Notes: generated by a model from the letters alone, not told the origin. Counted from the stretch's first letter, positions 44,828-53,027 are shown. The stretch: DNA of 64,000 bases from Lachnospiraceae bacterium UBA7199 (GCA_002490775.1 DKUR01000011.1:28961-92960); one strand, 5' to 3'. Program-made: numbers and translations.

Positions 44828-44848
44828 AGCGGGCAGATGGGAGCAAAT

Positions 44849-45484
44849 ATGAACTTGAAGTATTATCTGAGAGGCCTTGGAATAGGCATTGTTATGACCG
44901 CATTGATTATGGGAATAACTGCTGCTGGAAAAGACAAGCCTCTTAGTGACAGTGAAATAATAGAACGCGCAAAAGCGCTTGGAATGACGGAAGAAAGTAC
45001 TTTGCTGGCGGATGCAGCAGAGGATGGTTTACAGGCAGAAGCGGAAGGAGCTGAGAATAAGCAGCAGCCAGAAGAGGTAATGGCAGCTACAGCAGTTCCG
45101 GAAGCAACTGCAGAGGATGCAGCGGCGTCTGAGACTGCACCAGAGTCAATAGCAGCTACGCCAGTGGTTGAGGCAACAGCAAAACCGACGGTTACGCCGA
45201 CAGATGTCCCTACCTCTGCTCCATCCCCTACACCGACGTCCCAGCCTTCGCCCAGTGCCACACCAACACCGGCGACAGGCATTGCTATACAGGTCAATAG
45301 CGGTGATGGATCTTATACAGTATGTAAAAAGCTGGAAGAGGCCGGACTGATAGCTTCCGCTTCCGATTTTGATACTTATTTGTGTGAAAACGGATATGAT
45401 AAGCGGCTTAATGTAGGCTCATTTATCATTCCCGAAGGGGCAGAACCTGATCAGATTGCAAAAATACTTGCCCGGATGGAATAA
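44849..45484 (+). CDS. Membrane protein with MltG/YceG-like N-domain but no transglycosylase domain
   Basis: The 211-residue protein has one membrane helix (about 8-26), a long Ala/Glu/Pro/Thr-rich linker (about 45-150), and a C-terminal domain of about 55 residues (GSYTVCKKLEEAGLIASASD, then FDTYLCENGYDKRLNVGSFIIPEG). This domain resembles the small LysM-like domain at the start of endolytic transglycosylase MltG. The catalytic domain that would follow is absent. The ATG at 44849 follows GGGAG by 5 bases; an ATG at 44837 precedes the SD. It is the last gene of the fla/che cluster. A peptidoglycan or MltG-linked role is inference. Confidence 0.75.
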   Translation: MNLKYYLRGLGIGIVMTALIMGITAAGKDKPLSDSEIIERAKALGMTEESTLLADAAEDGLQAEAEGAENKQQPEEVMAATAVPEATAEDAAASETAPESIAATPVVEATAKPTVTPTDVPTSAPSPTPTSQPSPSATPTPATGIAIQVNSGDGSYTVCKKLEEAGLIASASDFDTYLCENGYDKRLNVGSFIIPEGAEPDQIAKILARME

Positions 45485-45531
45485 CCGGACAATCTTTTTT
45501 CATACTGGCTGGAATGTAACAGAATACGTGA

Positions 45532-45558
45532 AAAATCCCTTGCAAGAGGGGTTTTTTT
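45532..45558 (+). terminator. Terminator at the end of the fla/che cluster
   Basis: AAAATCCCT (45532-45540) pairs with AGGGGTTTT (45547-45555, one G-T pair) around the loop TGCAAG, followed by T residues to 45558. The -35 box of the rpsB promoter lies in its loop. Confidence 0.85.
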
Positions 45559-45568
45559 ATGCTATACT
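45540..45568 (+). promoter_or_regulatory. Strong sigma-A promoter of rpsB
   Basis: TTGCAA (45540-45545) and TATACT (45563-45568) are separated by 17 bases, and TGC directly before the -10 makes it an extended -10 promoter. It overlaps the upstream terminator. The leader of about 100 nt to the ATG at 45676 probably carries ribosomal-protein autoregulation, but I recognise no named motif. Confidence 0.8.
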
Positions 45569-45675
45569 TTTTTCGTTGTGACTATAAATCACGTACGTCC
45601 ATCGACTGCTGGTGCTTTTTAAGTCTGCAGGAGAGAAGAAGATGTGCGGAAGAAAAACCAAATGGAGGTAAAAAC

Positions 45676-46446
45676 ATGAGCGTTATTTCAATGAAGCAGT
45701 TATTAGAGGCGGGTGTTCATTTTGGACACCAGACAAGAAGATGGAACCCTAAGATGGCTCCCTACATTTTTACAGAAAGAAATGGTATCCATATTATTGA
45801 TCTGCAGAAATCTGTAGGAAAGGTTGATGAGGCTTACAGGGCAGTTTTTGAAATTGCACAGCAGGGAGGCACCATTCTTTTTGTAGGTACCAAGAAGCAG
45901 GCACAGGATGCTGTTAAGACAGAGGCTGAGCGCTGTGGCATGTACTATGTAAATGAGAGATGGCTTGGCGGTATGCTTACCAATTTTAAAACTATCCAGA
46001 GCAGAATTGATAGATTAAAAGCAATTGAGACAATGGCGGAGGATGGAACCTTTGATGTTCTTCCCAAAAAGGAAGTTATTGCACTTAAAAAGGAATGGGA
46101 AAAGTTAGAAAAGAATCTTGGCGGTATCAAAACCATGACCAGAATTCCTGATGCTATTTTTGTAGTAGATCCCAAGAAGGAAAGAATTTGTGTACAGGAA
46201 GCACATGCACTTGGAATTACACTGATTGGTATCGGCGATACCAATTGTGATCCTGAAGAACTGGATTATATCATTCCTGGTAATGATGATGCCATCAGAG
46301 CGGTTAAGCTTATCGTATCAAAAATGGCAGATGCAGTAATCGAAGCAAATCAGGGCGAGGAAAATGTAGCTGCTGAAATGGAAGAAGCAGCAGGTGAAAC
46401 AGTTCCGGAAGACATTGAAGAAGTTGCAGCAGAAGATGCTGAATAA
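45676..46446 (+). CDS. rpsB: 30S ribosomal protein S2
   Basis: S2 is a small-subunit protein needed late in 30S assembly. The 256-residue protein begins [19 protein letters not shown] and continues with [18 protein letters not shown] and the [13 protein letters not shown] segment, all typical. A C-terminal acidic Glu/Ala tail follows. The ATG at 45676 lies 7 bases after GGAGG (45664-45668). A frame from 45559 would include the promoter and is rejected. tsf follows, as in nearly all bacteria. Confidence 0.99.
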   Translation: MSVISMKQLLEAGVHFGHQTRRWNPKMAPYIFTERNGIHIIDLQKSVGKVDEAYRAVFEIAQQGGTILFVGTKKQAQDAVKTEAERCGMYYVNERWLGGMLTNFKTIQSRIDRLKAIETMAEDGTFDVLPKKEVIALKKEWEKLEKNLGGIKTMTRIPDAIFVVDPKKERICVQEAHALGITLIGIGDTNCDPEELDYIIPGNDDAIRAVKLIVSKMADAVIEANQGEENVAAEMEEAAGETVPEDIEEVAAEDAE

Positions 46447-46470
46447 TATATTGAGGAAGGAAGATTAAAA

Positions 46471-47409
46471 ATGGCTAATATTACAGCAGCTATGGTAAAA
46501 GAATTAAGAGAGATGACCGGAGCAGGCATGATGGACTGCAAAAAGGCTCTTGGCGAAACTGATGGCGATATGGATGCTGCCATTGAGTTTCTTAGAAAGA
46601 ATGGTCAGGCAAAAGCTGAAAAGAAAGCAGGCAGAATTGCAGCAGAAGGTCTTTGTAATGTAATTGTGAAAGATAATAAGGTGGCAGCAGTTGTAGAAGT
46701 TAATTCTGAGACTGATTTTGTTGCTAAAAATGAAGAATTCCAGAGTTTTGTAGCAGCAGTAGCGCAGCAGGCTGTTGAATCTGATGCAGCAGATATGGAT
46801 GCATTCATGGCAGAAAGCTGGAATGCAGATACTTCCATGACGGTGAAGGATGCTTTGGTTGCAAAGGTTGCAAAGATCGGTGAAAATTTAAATATCAGAA
46901 GATTTGAAAAGGTAGTGGCCGAGGATGGCTGTGTGGTATCCTATATTCATGGCGGCGGAAGAATCGGCGTTATTGTTGAGGCAGCTACTGATGTAGTAAA
47001 TGATTCTGTTAAGGAAGCGCTTACAAATCTTGCAATGCAGGTTGCAGCACTTTCTCCTAAATATGTGTCTACAGAGGACGTTTCAGAAGAGTATAAGGCA
47101 CATGAGAAGGAGATTCTTATGGCGCAGATCGCTAATGATCCTAAGATGGCAGGTAAGCCGGAAAAGGTGATAGAAGGTGCGGTAACAGGACGTCTCAACA
47201 AAGAATTAAAGGAAGTATGTCTGCTAGAGCAGGTATATGTTAAGGCAGAAGACGGAAAGCAGACGGTAGCGCAGTATGTGGCACAGGTTGCAAAGGAAAA
47301 TAATGCAAATCTGTCTATTAAGAAATTTGTCCGCTTTGAGACTGGTGAAGGCATCGAGAAAAAGGTAGATGACTTTGCGGCAGAAGTTGCTGCTCAGGCT
47401 GGTATGTAA
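46471..47409 (+). CDS. tsf: Elongation factor Ts
   Basis: EF-Ts recycles EF-Tu by GDP release. The 312-residue protein has the N-terminal UBA-like domain (MTGAGMMDCKKALGETDGD), the core motif ETDFVAKNEEFQSFV, and the full dimerisation and C-terminal modules. It lies 24 bases after rpsB with AGGAAGGA upstream. Confidence 0.99.
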   Translation: MANITAAMVKELREMTGAGMMDCKKALGETDGDMDAAIEFLRKNGQAKAEKKAGRIAAEGLCNVIVKDNKVAAVVEVNSETDFVAKNEEFQSFVAAVAQQAVESDAADMDAFMAESWNADTSMTVKDALVAKVAKIGENLNIRRFEKVVAEDGCVVSYIHGGGRIGVIVEAATDVVNDSVKEALTNLAMQVAALSPKYVSTEDVSEEYKAHEKEILMAQIANDPKMAGKPEKVIEGAVTGRLNKELKEVCLLEQVYVKAEDGKQTVAQYVAQVAKENNANLSIKKFVRFETGEGIEKKVDDFAAEVAAQAGM

Positions 47410-47427
47410 GGCAGAAGAATAAAGATG

Positions 47428-47462
47428 AAAAAACCCGAAGAGCGTGTCCTTCGGGTTTTTTT
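47428..47462. terminator. Bidirectional terminator between tsf and mntP
   Basis: AAAAAACCCGAAG (47428-47440) pairs perfectly with CTTCGGGTTTTTT (47449-47461) around 8 bases. T runs occur on both strands, so it can end tsf on plus and mntP on minus, which converge here. Confidence 0.92.
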
Positions 47463-47471
47463 AGCAGATTT

Positions 47472-48044
47472 TTACAGAGTGATAATTCCTAAGTGTTCAA
47501 GAAGAATCTTAATGCCTATGATAATTAAGATCAGGCCTCCTGCAAATTCAGCTTTTGTTTTATATTTTAATCCGAAGAGACTGCCTGCTTTAAGTCCTAT
47601 GGCGGAAAGAATAAATGTGACGATACCGATAGAAAGAACAGCAGTTACTATATTTACATCGGGAAGCAGGGCAAAAGTGACGCCTACAGCCAGCGCATCT
47701 ATGCTGGTTGCAATTGCCAGAACAAACATGGTTTTTATGGAGAAAGAATTGTCAGAAGGAGGCGTGCTGCTTTTATCTAGGGATTCATGAATCATGTTTC
47801 CTCCAATAAATGCAAGAAGCACAAATGCAATCCAGTGGTCAAAGGAGGTAATATAGCTTTCAAAGGCGGAGCCTAAAAGGTATCCTGCAGTAGGCATGAA
47901 AGCCTGAAATCCTCCGAACCATGCGCCTGTGATCAGTAGATGTTTTGCAGAAATTTGTTTTGCTGCAAGTCCTTTGCAGACAGATACGGCAAAGGCATCC
48001 ATGGAAAGCCCTATAGCGATTAAAAGTAATTCAATAAAACTCAT
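47472..48044 (-). CDS. mntP: Manganese efflux pump MntP
   Basis: MntP exports excess Mn(II). The 190-residue protein has six predicted membrane helices built from two similar halves. The paired signatures GLSMDAFAVSVCKG (first half) and ATSIDALAVGVTFALL (second half) each carry the membrane Asp of the family. The gene lies behind a yybP-ykoY Mn riboswitch and its own promoter, which independently supports the function. It is inserted, in reverse, between tsf and the deacetylase gene. Confidence 0.96.
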   Translation of the reverse strand: MSFIELLLIAIGLSMDAFAVSVCKGLAAKQISAKHLLITGAWFGGFQAFMPTAGYLLGSAFESYITSFDHWIAFVLLAFIGGNMIHESLDKSSTPPSDNSFSIKTMFVLAIATSIDALAVGVTFALLPDVNIVTAVLSIGIVTFILSAIGLKAGSLFGLKYKTKAEFAGGLILIIIGIKILLEHLGIITL

Positions 48045-48115
48045 TTTTTCTTTTCCTTTCGTATGCGCAATTTATGAGATGGTCTGTAATTGTATGGAAG
48101 TTTGCTTCTTGGAAC

Positions 48116-48143
48116 AAAAAAACAGATACAAACATGTACCTGT
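48116..48143 (-). terminator. Riboswitch-controlled terminator in the mntP leader
   Basis: On the minus strand ACAGGTAC (plus 48136-48143) pairs with GTATCTGT (plus 48122-48129, one G-T pair) around a 6-nt loop, followed at once by seven U residues (plus 48116-48122). Its 5' arm can instead pair with GTACCTG upstream (plus 48157-48163), forming an antiterminator. Confidence 0.8.
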
Positions 48144-48175
48144 AGACAAAATGACTCAGGTACGGCAGACAACCA

Positions 48176-48263
48176 TACATGAGTCTCGTTATTTAAGATA
48201 AGCCAGATTATGGAAATCAGTATGTTGACTTACCACGTAATACGCTAACTACTCCCTCATAGA
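48176..48263 (-). promoter_or_regulatory. yybP-ykoY manganese riboswitch aptamer
   Basis: Read on the minus strand, the conserved pieces occur in order: P1 5' strand ATGAG (plus 48256-48260), GGGAGTAG directly after it, GTCAACATACTGATTT in the middle, GGCTTATC, and GAGACTCAT, whose CTCAT (plus 48179-48183) closes P1. These match the known Mn-sensing aptamer. It begins at the predicted transcription start and precedes mntP by about 130 nt. The gene-free stretch 48045-48393 is filled by this leader and two divergent promoters. Confidence 0.88.
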
Positions 48264-48267
48264 GTAT

Positions 48268-48296
48268 ATAATATAAATAATTGAAAAAAATGTCAA
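48268..48296 (-). promoter_or_regulatory. Sigma-A promoter of the mntP leader
   Basis: On the minus strand, a consensus TTGACA (plus 48291-48296) and TATTAT (plus 48268-48273) are separated by 17 bases. The transcript would start near 48261, just before the aptamer P1 stem. Confidence 0.8.
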
Positions 48297-48332
48297 TAAG
48301 AAGTTTTTAGTTTGGGAGAAGTAATTTACCTC

Positions 48333-48361
48333 TTTCACACAAATGTATATTGTGATACAAT
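48333..48361 (+). promoter_or_regulatory. Probable promoter of the polysaccharide deacetylase gene
   Basis: TACAAT (48356-48361) with TGA before it forms an extended -10. TTTCAC (48333-48338) is a poor -35 at 17-bp spacing. It points away from the mntP promoter. Confidence 0.55.
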
Positions 48362-48393
48362 ATATTCAAATCGTTTGCAAGGAGTTTTCGTTC

Positions 48394-49311
48394 ATGGAGG
48401 GGACTGACGACCGGAGAAAAAGAATTCAGCGGCTAAAAAAGATCATATTGGCAGTTATTGCTGCACTTATTGTTATTCCGGTTATGATCAGTGTGGTTCT
48501 TGGTATACGCGTGGTACAGTTAAACCACAAGATACAAAAGCTGGAAGCCTTGCTTATGCATAAGGAAAATGAGGCGGATGAGGTGACTGGAATTTATGCC
48601 ACGTCTCCTGTAGAACAGTCACTGCGTGATGCCGCTTCAGTGCAGCAGACGGTTGAAATGGAAGATGTGGAGGCGTATCAAAAGCAGATCTATTTGACTT
48701 TTGATGATGGCCCCAGCAGTAACACAGATAAAATTCTTGATGTCCTGAAAGAATATGATGTGAAGGCTACCTTTTTTGTTGTGGGAAAGACGGATGAGCA
48801 GTCAATTAAGGCATATCAGAGAATTGTAGAAGAAGGGCATACGCTGGCAATGCATTCTTATAGTCATGTGTATGGTGAAATATACGAATCCAAAGAAAGC
48901 TTTATTGAAGATTTAGAGAAACTTCAAGAATATCTATACCAAATTACAGGCATTTGGCCCAGATTTTACCGATTTCCAGGAGGAAGTTCTAATACGGTCA
49001 GCAAGACAGATATGCAGGAGCTGGCATCCTGCCTAAAAGAAAATGGAATTACTTATTTTGATTGGAACATTGCTTCAGGAGATGCCATTAGCGGAGAACT
49101 TGCCACGGACAGTATTATAAATAATTGTCTGGGAAGTATTGATAATTTTAATGAATGCATGATTTTAATGCATGACGCAGTGGGGAAGAATACAACAATA
49201 GAGGCGCTTCCTGAGATTATTTCGCAGGTCAGGGAAAGAGGAGATGCAGTGTTCTTACCTATTACAGATGAAACCGTACCGATTCAGCATATAACGGTAA
49301 ATGATAAATGA
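48394..49311 (+). CDS. Membrane-anchored polysaccharide deacetylase (CE4 family)
   Basis: The 305-residue protein has a basic N-terminus and one membrane helix (about 17-40), so the catalytic domain is outside the cell. CE4 motifs are visible: TFDDGPS (metal and base Asp), HSYSH, RFPGGSSN, DWNIASGD and ILMHDA. Substrates of the family are peptidoglycan GlcNAc or other acetylated glycans; the substrate here is not shown. The ATG at 48394 follows AAGGAG by 9 bases, and an ATG at 48343 would lie ahead of the promoter -10. Next to it is a bactofilin gene. Confidence 0.92.
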   Translation: MEGTDDRRKRIQRLKKIILAVIAALIVIPVMISVVLGIRVVQLNHKIQKLEALLMHKENEADEVTGIYATSPVEQSLRDAASVQQTVEMEDVEAYQKQIYLTFDDGPSSNTDKILDVLKEYDVKATFFVVGKTDEQSIKAYQRIVEEGHTLAMHSYSHVYGEIYESKESFIEDLEKLQEYLYQITGIWPRFYRFPGGSSNTVSKTDMQELASCLKENGITYFDWNIASGDAISGELATDSIINNCLGSIDNFNECMILMHDAVGKNTTIEALPEIISQVRERGDAVFLPITDETVPIQHITVNDK

Positions 49312-49338
49312 TTATGATACGAATGGAGGATTTTTAAG

Positions 49339-50085
49339 ATGGGTTTTTTCTCAGATTTGAAGGATGACTTGTCACAGGCAGTCAACGAACTTATGCCGGA
49401 AGAAGGCGGAGAGGAAGCAGTAAGTGAAACGACACAGGATGATATTGAAGTGGCATCCAAGGTGTCAGAAGGTGTGGATAGTTTTGATACTGATTTGAGT
49501 CAAATGCTTGATCAGGTAGAAGAGAAAATGGGAATGGAAGCGCCTGCCCAGGAGCCTGCCTATACAGCGCCGGTAGTTGAAGAAAAGCGGGTAGAGATGT
49601 CTATGTCTTCCTCCAAGCATTCCATTAATGAAGAATCCGTATTTACTGAATCGATGATCATTAATGGCAATATTGCAACGGAAGGCAGTCTGGACATAAG
49701 AGGAAGCATTGTTGGAAATATTGAGGCACTTGGAAAACTGAATATTACCGGAACAATTCAGGGAAATTCCCAGGCTGCTGAAATTTTTGCAGACGGAGCA
49801 AAGATCACCGGTGAACTTAGAAGTTTAGGAAGCATTAAGGTGGGACAAAGTTCGGTTATCATTGGAAATATTTTTGCAAACAGCGCAGTGATTGCAGGTG
49901 CGGTAAAGGGTGACATTGATGTAAAAGGCCCTGTGATTCTTGATGCATCAGCAATTATTATGGGAGATATTAAGTCCAAGTCTGTACAGATTAATAATGG
50001 TGCTGTAATTGAAGGTATGTGTTCACAGTGTTATGCGGAAGTAAATCCCAGCTCGTTCTTTGAAGAACTGAAAAAAATGAAATAA
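49339..50085 (+). CDS. Bactofilin (polymer-forming cytoskeletal protein)
   Basis: The 248-residue protein has an acidic N-terminal region (about 1-95) and a beta-helical bactofilin domain (about 105-225) with short repeated turns (SMIINGNIATEGSLDIRGSI, GNIEALGKLNITGTIQG). Bactofilins form nucleotide-free filaments that position wall enzymes. The neighbouring secreted deacetylase is a plausible partner, but that is inference. pyrH begins 14 bases after its stop. Confidence 0.92.
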   Translation: MGFFSDLKDDLSQAVNELMPEEGGEEAVSETTQDDIEVASKVSEGVDSFDTDLSQMLDQVEEKMGMEAPAQEPAYTAPVVEEKRVEMSMSSSKHSINEESVFTESMIINGNIATEGSLDIRGSIVGNIEALGKLNITGTIQGNSQAAEIFADGAKITGELRSLGSIKVGQSSVIIGNIFANSAVIAGAVKGDIDVKGPVILDASAIIMGDIKSKSVQINNGAVIEGMCSQCYAEVNPSSFFEELKKMK

Positions 50086-50099
50086 AGTGAGGCGTAAAT

Positions 50100-50795
50100 A
50101 TGCGGAGGATTTTGCTGAAGTTAAGCGGGGAAGCTCTTGCAGGAGAGAAAAAAACAGGTTTTGACGAAGAAACCATAAGAGCAGTGGCACTGCAGGTTAA
50201 ACAGTTGGCAGAGGATAAAATTCAGGTTGGAATTGTTATTGGAGGCGGAAACTTCTGGCGTGGAAGAACAAGCGAAAACATTGACAGAACCAAGGCTGAC
50301 CAGATCGGAATGCTTGCAACGGTAATGAATTGTATTTATGTGTCAGAGATTTTCCGCAGCGTGGGAATGCAGACAGAAATTCTTACACCCTTTGAATGCG
50401 GCAGTTTCACAAAGCTTTTTTCTAAGGACAGGGCGAATAGATATTTTAATAACGGTGCTGTTGTATTTTTTGCAGGAGGAACAGGCCATCCTTATTTTTC
50501 TACAGATACGGGGGTGGTGCTCCGCGCGGTAGAGGTAGAGGCGGAAACCATTCTTCTGGCGAAATCAATTGATGGTGTATATGATAGTGATCCAAAACTG
50601 AATCCGGAAGCGAAAAAGTATGATGAGATTAGTATTGATGAGGTGATTGCAAAAAATCTACAGGTAGTGGATATGACTGCATCTATTTTGGCCAGGGAAA
50701 ATAAAATGCCTATGTGGGTGTTTGATTTGAATGAGAAAGACAGTATTGTCAATACAGTGAAAGGTAATTTTAACGGAACGAAAGTGACAGTGTAG
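50100..50795 (+). CDS. pyrH: UMP kinase
   Basis: PyrH phosphorylates UMP to UDP for pyrimidine nucleotide supply. The 231-residue amino acid kinase-fold protein has the start RRILLKLSGEALAG, the GGGNFWRG loop, and the DGVYDSDPKLNPEA segment, all diagnostic. It is followed by frr 12 bases later, the usual pair after tsf. Confidence 0.98.
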   Translation: MRRILLKLSGEALAGEKKTGFDEETIRAVALQVKQLAEDKIQVGIVIGGGNFWRGRTSENIDRTKADQIGMLATVMNCIYVSEIFRSVGMQTEILTPFECGSFTKLFSKDRANRYFNNGAVVFFAGGTGHPYFSTDTGVVLRAVEVEAETILLAKSIDGVYDSDPKLNPEAKKYDEISIDEVIAKNLQVVDMTASILARENKMPMWVFDLNEKDSIVNTVKGNFNGTKVTV

Positions 50796-50807
50796 ACGGA
50801 GGGTTGT

Positions 50808-51362
50808 ATGATGGATGAAAGACTGAAAGTTTATGATGATAAAATGCGGAAGACATACGAGCATTTGGAGGGAGATTATTTAGGGATCAGGGCTGGGCGT
50901 GCCAATCCCCATGTGCTTGATAAGATTCGAATTGATTATTATGGAACGCCTACACCAATCCAGCAGGTTGGAAACGTAACCATACCCGAGGCAAGGATGA
51001 TTCAGATTGCACCTTGGGAGAAATCTTTGATCAAAGTAATTGAAAAGGCGATTCTTACATCTGATATTGGTATTAATCCTTCAAATGACGGATCGGTGAT
51101 AAGGCTTGTATTTCCTGAGCTGACTGAAGAGAGAAGAAAAGATCTGGTGAAGGACGTAAAAAAGAAGGCGGAAGAATGTAAGGTTGCAATTAGAAATATT
51201 AGAAGAGATGGAAATGATGCTTTTAAAAAGCTTGTAAAGGAAGAGGTGTCCGAGGACGAAATTAAGGAGCTTACTGATAACTTGCAGAAATTAACGGATA
51301 AGTATACGAAAGATGTTGATAAGCTGATGGAAGAAAAGTCTAAGGAAATCATGACAGTATAA
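50808..51362 (+). CDS. frr: Ribosome recycling factor
   Basis: RRF splits post-termination ribosomes together with EF-G. The 184-residue protein has the conserved RAGRANPHVLDKI, the GNVTIPEARMIQIAPWEK segment, and the long coiled-coil domain I (LVKDVKKKAEECKVAIRNIR). The start is ATG at 50808 after ACGGAGGG, with a second ATG at 50811. Confidence 0.98.
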   Translation: MMDERLKVYDDKMRKTYEHLEGDYLGIRAGRANPHVLDKIRIDYYGTPTPIQQVGNVTIPEARMIQIAPWEKSLIKVIEKAILTSDIGINPSNDGSVIRLVFPELTEERRKDLVKDVKKKAEECKVAIRNIRRDGNDAFKKLVKEEVSEDEIKELTDNLQKLTDKYTKDVDKLMEEKSKEIMTV

Positions 51363-51406
51363 ATATATGGCAAGTTTGTGGGACATCTTTATAGGAAAGA
51401 AATGGA

Positions 51407-51449
51407 GGGGCGGCGATTGATCTTGTGATCGTAGTGCCCCTTGCTTTTT
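51407..51449 (+). terminator. Possible terminator between frr and uppS
   Basis: GGGGC (51407-51411) pairs with GCCCC (51436-51440), with an inner CGAT/ATCG stem, followed by TTGCTTTTT. The imperfect stem suggests partial termination. Confidence 0.5.
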
Positions 51450-51475
51450 AATGATTATTTTGTTAGGGAGGAGTT

Positions 51476-52192
51476 ATGTCAGAGGAAAAGAAACTACTCA
51501 TGCCGCAGCATGTGGCGATTATTTTAGACGGAAATGGAAGATGGGCCAAAAGTAAGGGGATGCCTAGAAATTATGGCCATGTACAGGGAGCAAAAACAGT
51601 TGAAGTGATTTGTGAAGAAGCGTATAAAATGGGAATACAATATTTGACGGTATATGCTTTCAGCACAGAAAACTGGAACCGGCCAAAGGACGAGGTAGAT
51701 GCGTTGATGAAGCTTCTTAGAAATTATATGAAGACCTGTCTTACCACCGCCAAAAAAAATCGTATGTGTGTTCGTGTTCTGGGAGATAAAACAGGGCTGG
51801 ATGAGGATATCAGAGACAGGATCAACCAGTTGGAGGAATCCACAAAGGACAATGATGGCCTTCATTTCCAGATTGCTTTGAATTATGGAGGAAGGGATGA
51901 AATTGTGCGTGGAGTAAGGAAGGTAATGGAAAAGGCAAAAAAGGGAGAGATTTCTGAAGAAGAATTGACAGAAGAGTATTTTTCAGATATGCTTGATACC
52001 CGGGGGCTGCCTGAACCAGATTTGTTGATTCGTACCTGCAATGAACAGAGGATATCAAATTTTCTTCTCTGGCAGTTGGCTTATACAGAGTTTTATTTTA
52101 CGGAGGCAGCCTGGCCAGATTTTACAAAAGAAGAATTGGTCAAAGCTGTGGAAGCATATAATCATAGAAACAGAAGATATGGCCGCGTTTAA
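51476..52192 (+). CDS. uppS: Undecaprenyl diphosphate synthase (cis-prenyltransferase)
   Basis: UppS makes the C55 lipid carrier for peptidoglycan. The 238-residue protein has the signature HVAIILDGNGRWAK, followed by GHVQGAKTVEVI, TVYAFSTENWNRP and the C-terminal DLLIRTCNEQRISNFLLWQ. In the common form the last motif reads RTSGEQRLSNF; here a Cys-Asn replaces Ser-Gly. It starts with a GGGAGGAG RBS and is followed by cdsA. Confidence 0.97.
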   Translation: MSEEKKLLMPQHVAIILDGNGRWAKSKGMPRNYGHVQGAKTVEVICEEAYKMGIQYLTVYAFSTENWNRPKDEVDALMKLLRNYMKTCLTTAKKNRMCVRVLGDKTGLDEDIRDRINQLEESTKDNDGLHFQIALNYGGRDEIVRGVRKVMEKAKKGEISEEELTEEYFSDMLDTRGLPEPDLLIRTCNEQRISNFLLWQLAYTEFYFTEAAWPDFTKEELVKAVEAYNHRNRRYGRV

Positions 52193-52205
52193 GGAGGAAT
52201 AAGTC

Positions 52206-53027
52206 ATGTTTTTGACAAGATTGATGAGTAGCGTCGTACTTGTTGTACTGTCATTATTCACCATTTTCGCCGGAGGATATTTTTTGGGTGCAGTTCTGTT
52301 GTTTTTGGCACTGACTGCCTACCGGGAGCTTTCAAAAGCCTGTAAGCTGGAGGAGAAAGGCAAAACTGCACTTTTAAATATAATCGGGTATATAGGTATT
52401 ATTGCCTATTATGCGTTGATGGTATTTGTAGAAAACAGAATATACCTTTTTCTGGCACTGATCACGATCTTAGTGGCATTTATGTTTGTATATGTGTTTA
52501 CTTTTCCTAAATATAAGGCAGAGCAGATTATGTGTTCCTTTTTTTGTGTGGCATATGCACCGGTTATGCTTTCCTTTATTTATATGGTAAGGAGTCTTCC
52601 TTATGGAATTTATACTGTATGGATGATATTTATCAGCTCATGGATTTGTGACACTTGTGCTTATGTGGTTGGAATGTTGTTTGGAAAACATAAACTGGCT
52701 CCCATTTTAAGTCCTAAGAAATCAATAGAAGGCGCATTGGGAGGCATTGCAGGTTCTGCGCTGGTGGGAGTTCTTTACGGCTATTTTGTTGTAGAACCAG
52801 CAATCAGCGGGCAGCAGGTTACATGGGTTTTTTTGCTGATTAGTATGGTGGGGGCAGTGATATCACAGGTTGGAGATCTGGCGGCATCTGCCATTAAAAG
52901 GAACCATGACATTAAGGATTATGGAAAGCTGATTCCAGGACATGGCGGCGTGATGGACCGGTTTGACAGTGTTATTTTTACCGCCCCAATGATATATTTT
53001 CTGGCAGTTTTATTGATTCGTGTATAA
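52206..53027 (+). CDS. cdsA: Phosphatidate cytidylyltransferase
   Basis: CdsA makes CDP-diacylglycerol for phospholipid synthesis. The 273-residue protein has about eight membrane helices and the C-terminal signature SAIKRNHDIKDYGKLIPGHG followed by GVMDRFDS. It lies between uppS and dxr, as in Bacillus. Confidence 0.97.
   Translation: MFLTRLMSSVVLVVLSLFTIFAGGYFLGAVLLFLALTAYRELSKACKLEEKGKTALLNIIGYIGIIAYYALMVFVENRIYLFLALITILVAFMFVYVFTFPKYKAEQIMCSFFCVAYAPVMLSFIYMVRSLPYGIYTVWMIFISSWICDTCAYVVGMLFGKHKLAPILSPKKSIEGALGGIAGSALVGVLYGYFVVEPAISGQQVTWVFLLISMVGAVISQVGDLAASAIKRNHDIKDYGKLIPGHGGVMDRFDSVIFTAPMIYFLAVLLIRV

Noticed and set aside
45559..45675. 39-residue N-terminal extension of ribosomal protein S2
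   Set aside because: The stretch contains the promoter -10 and leader; the family N-terminus begins at 45676 with a GGAGG site.
51423..51452. Promoter TTGTGA / TTTAAT before uppS
   Set aside because: Spacing is 18, the -10 is poor and it overlaps a terminator-like hairpin; not strong enough to list.
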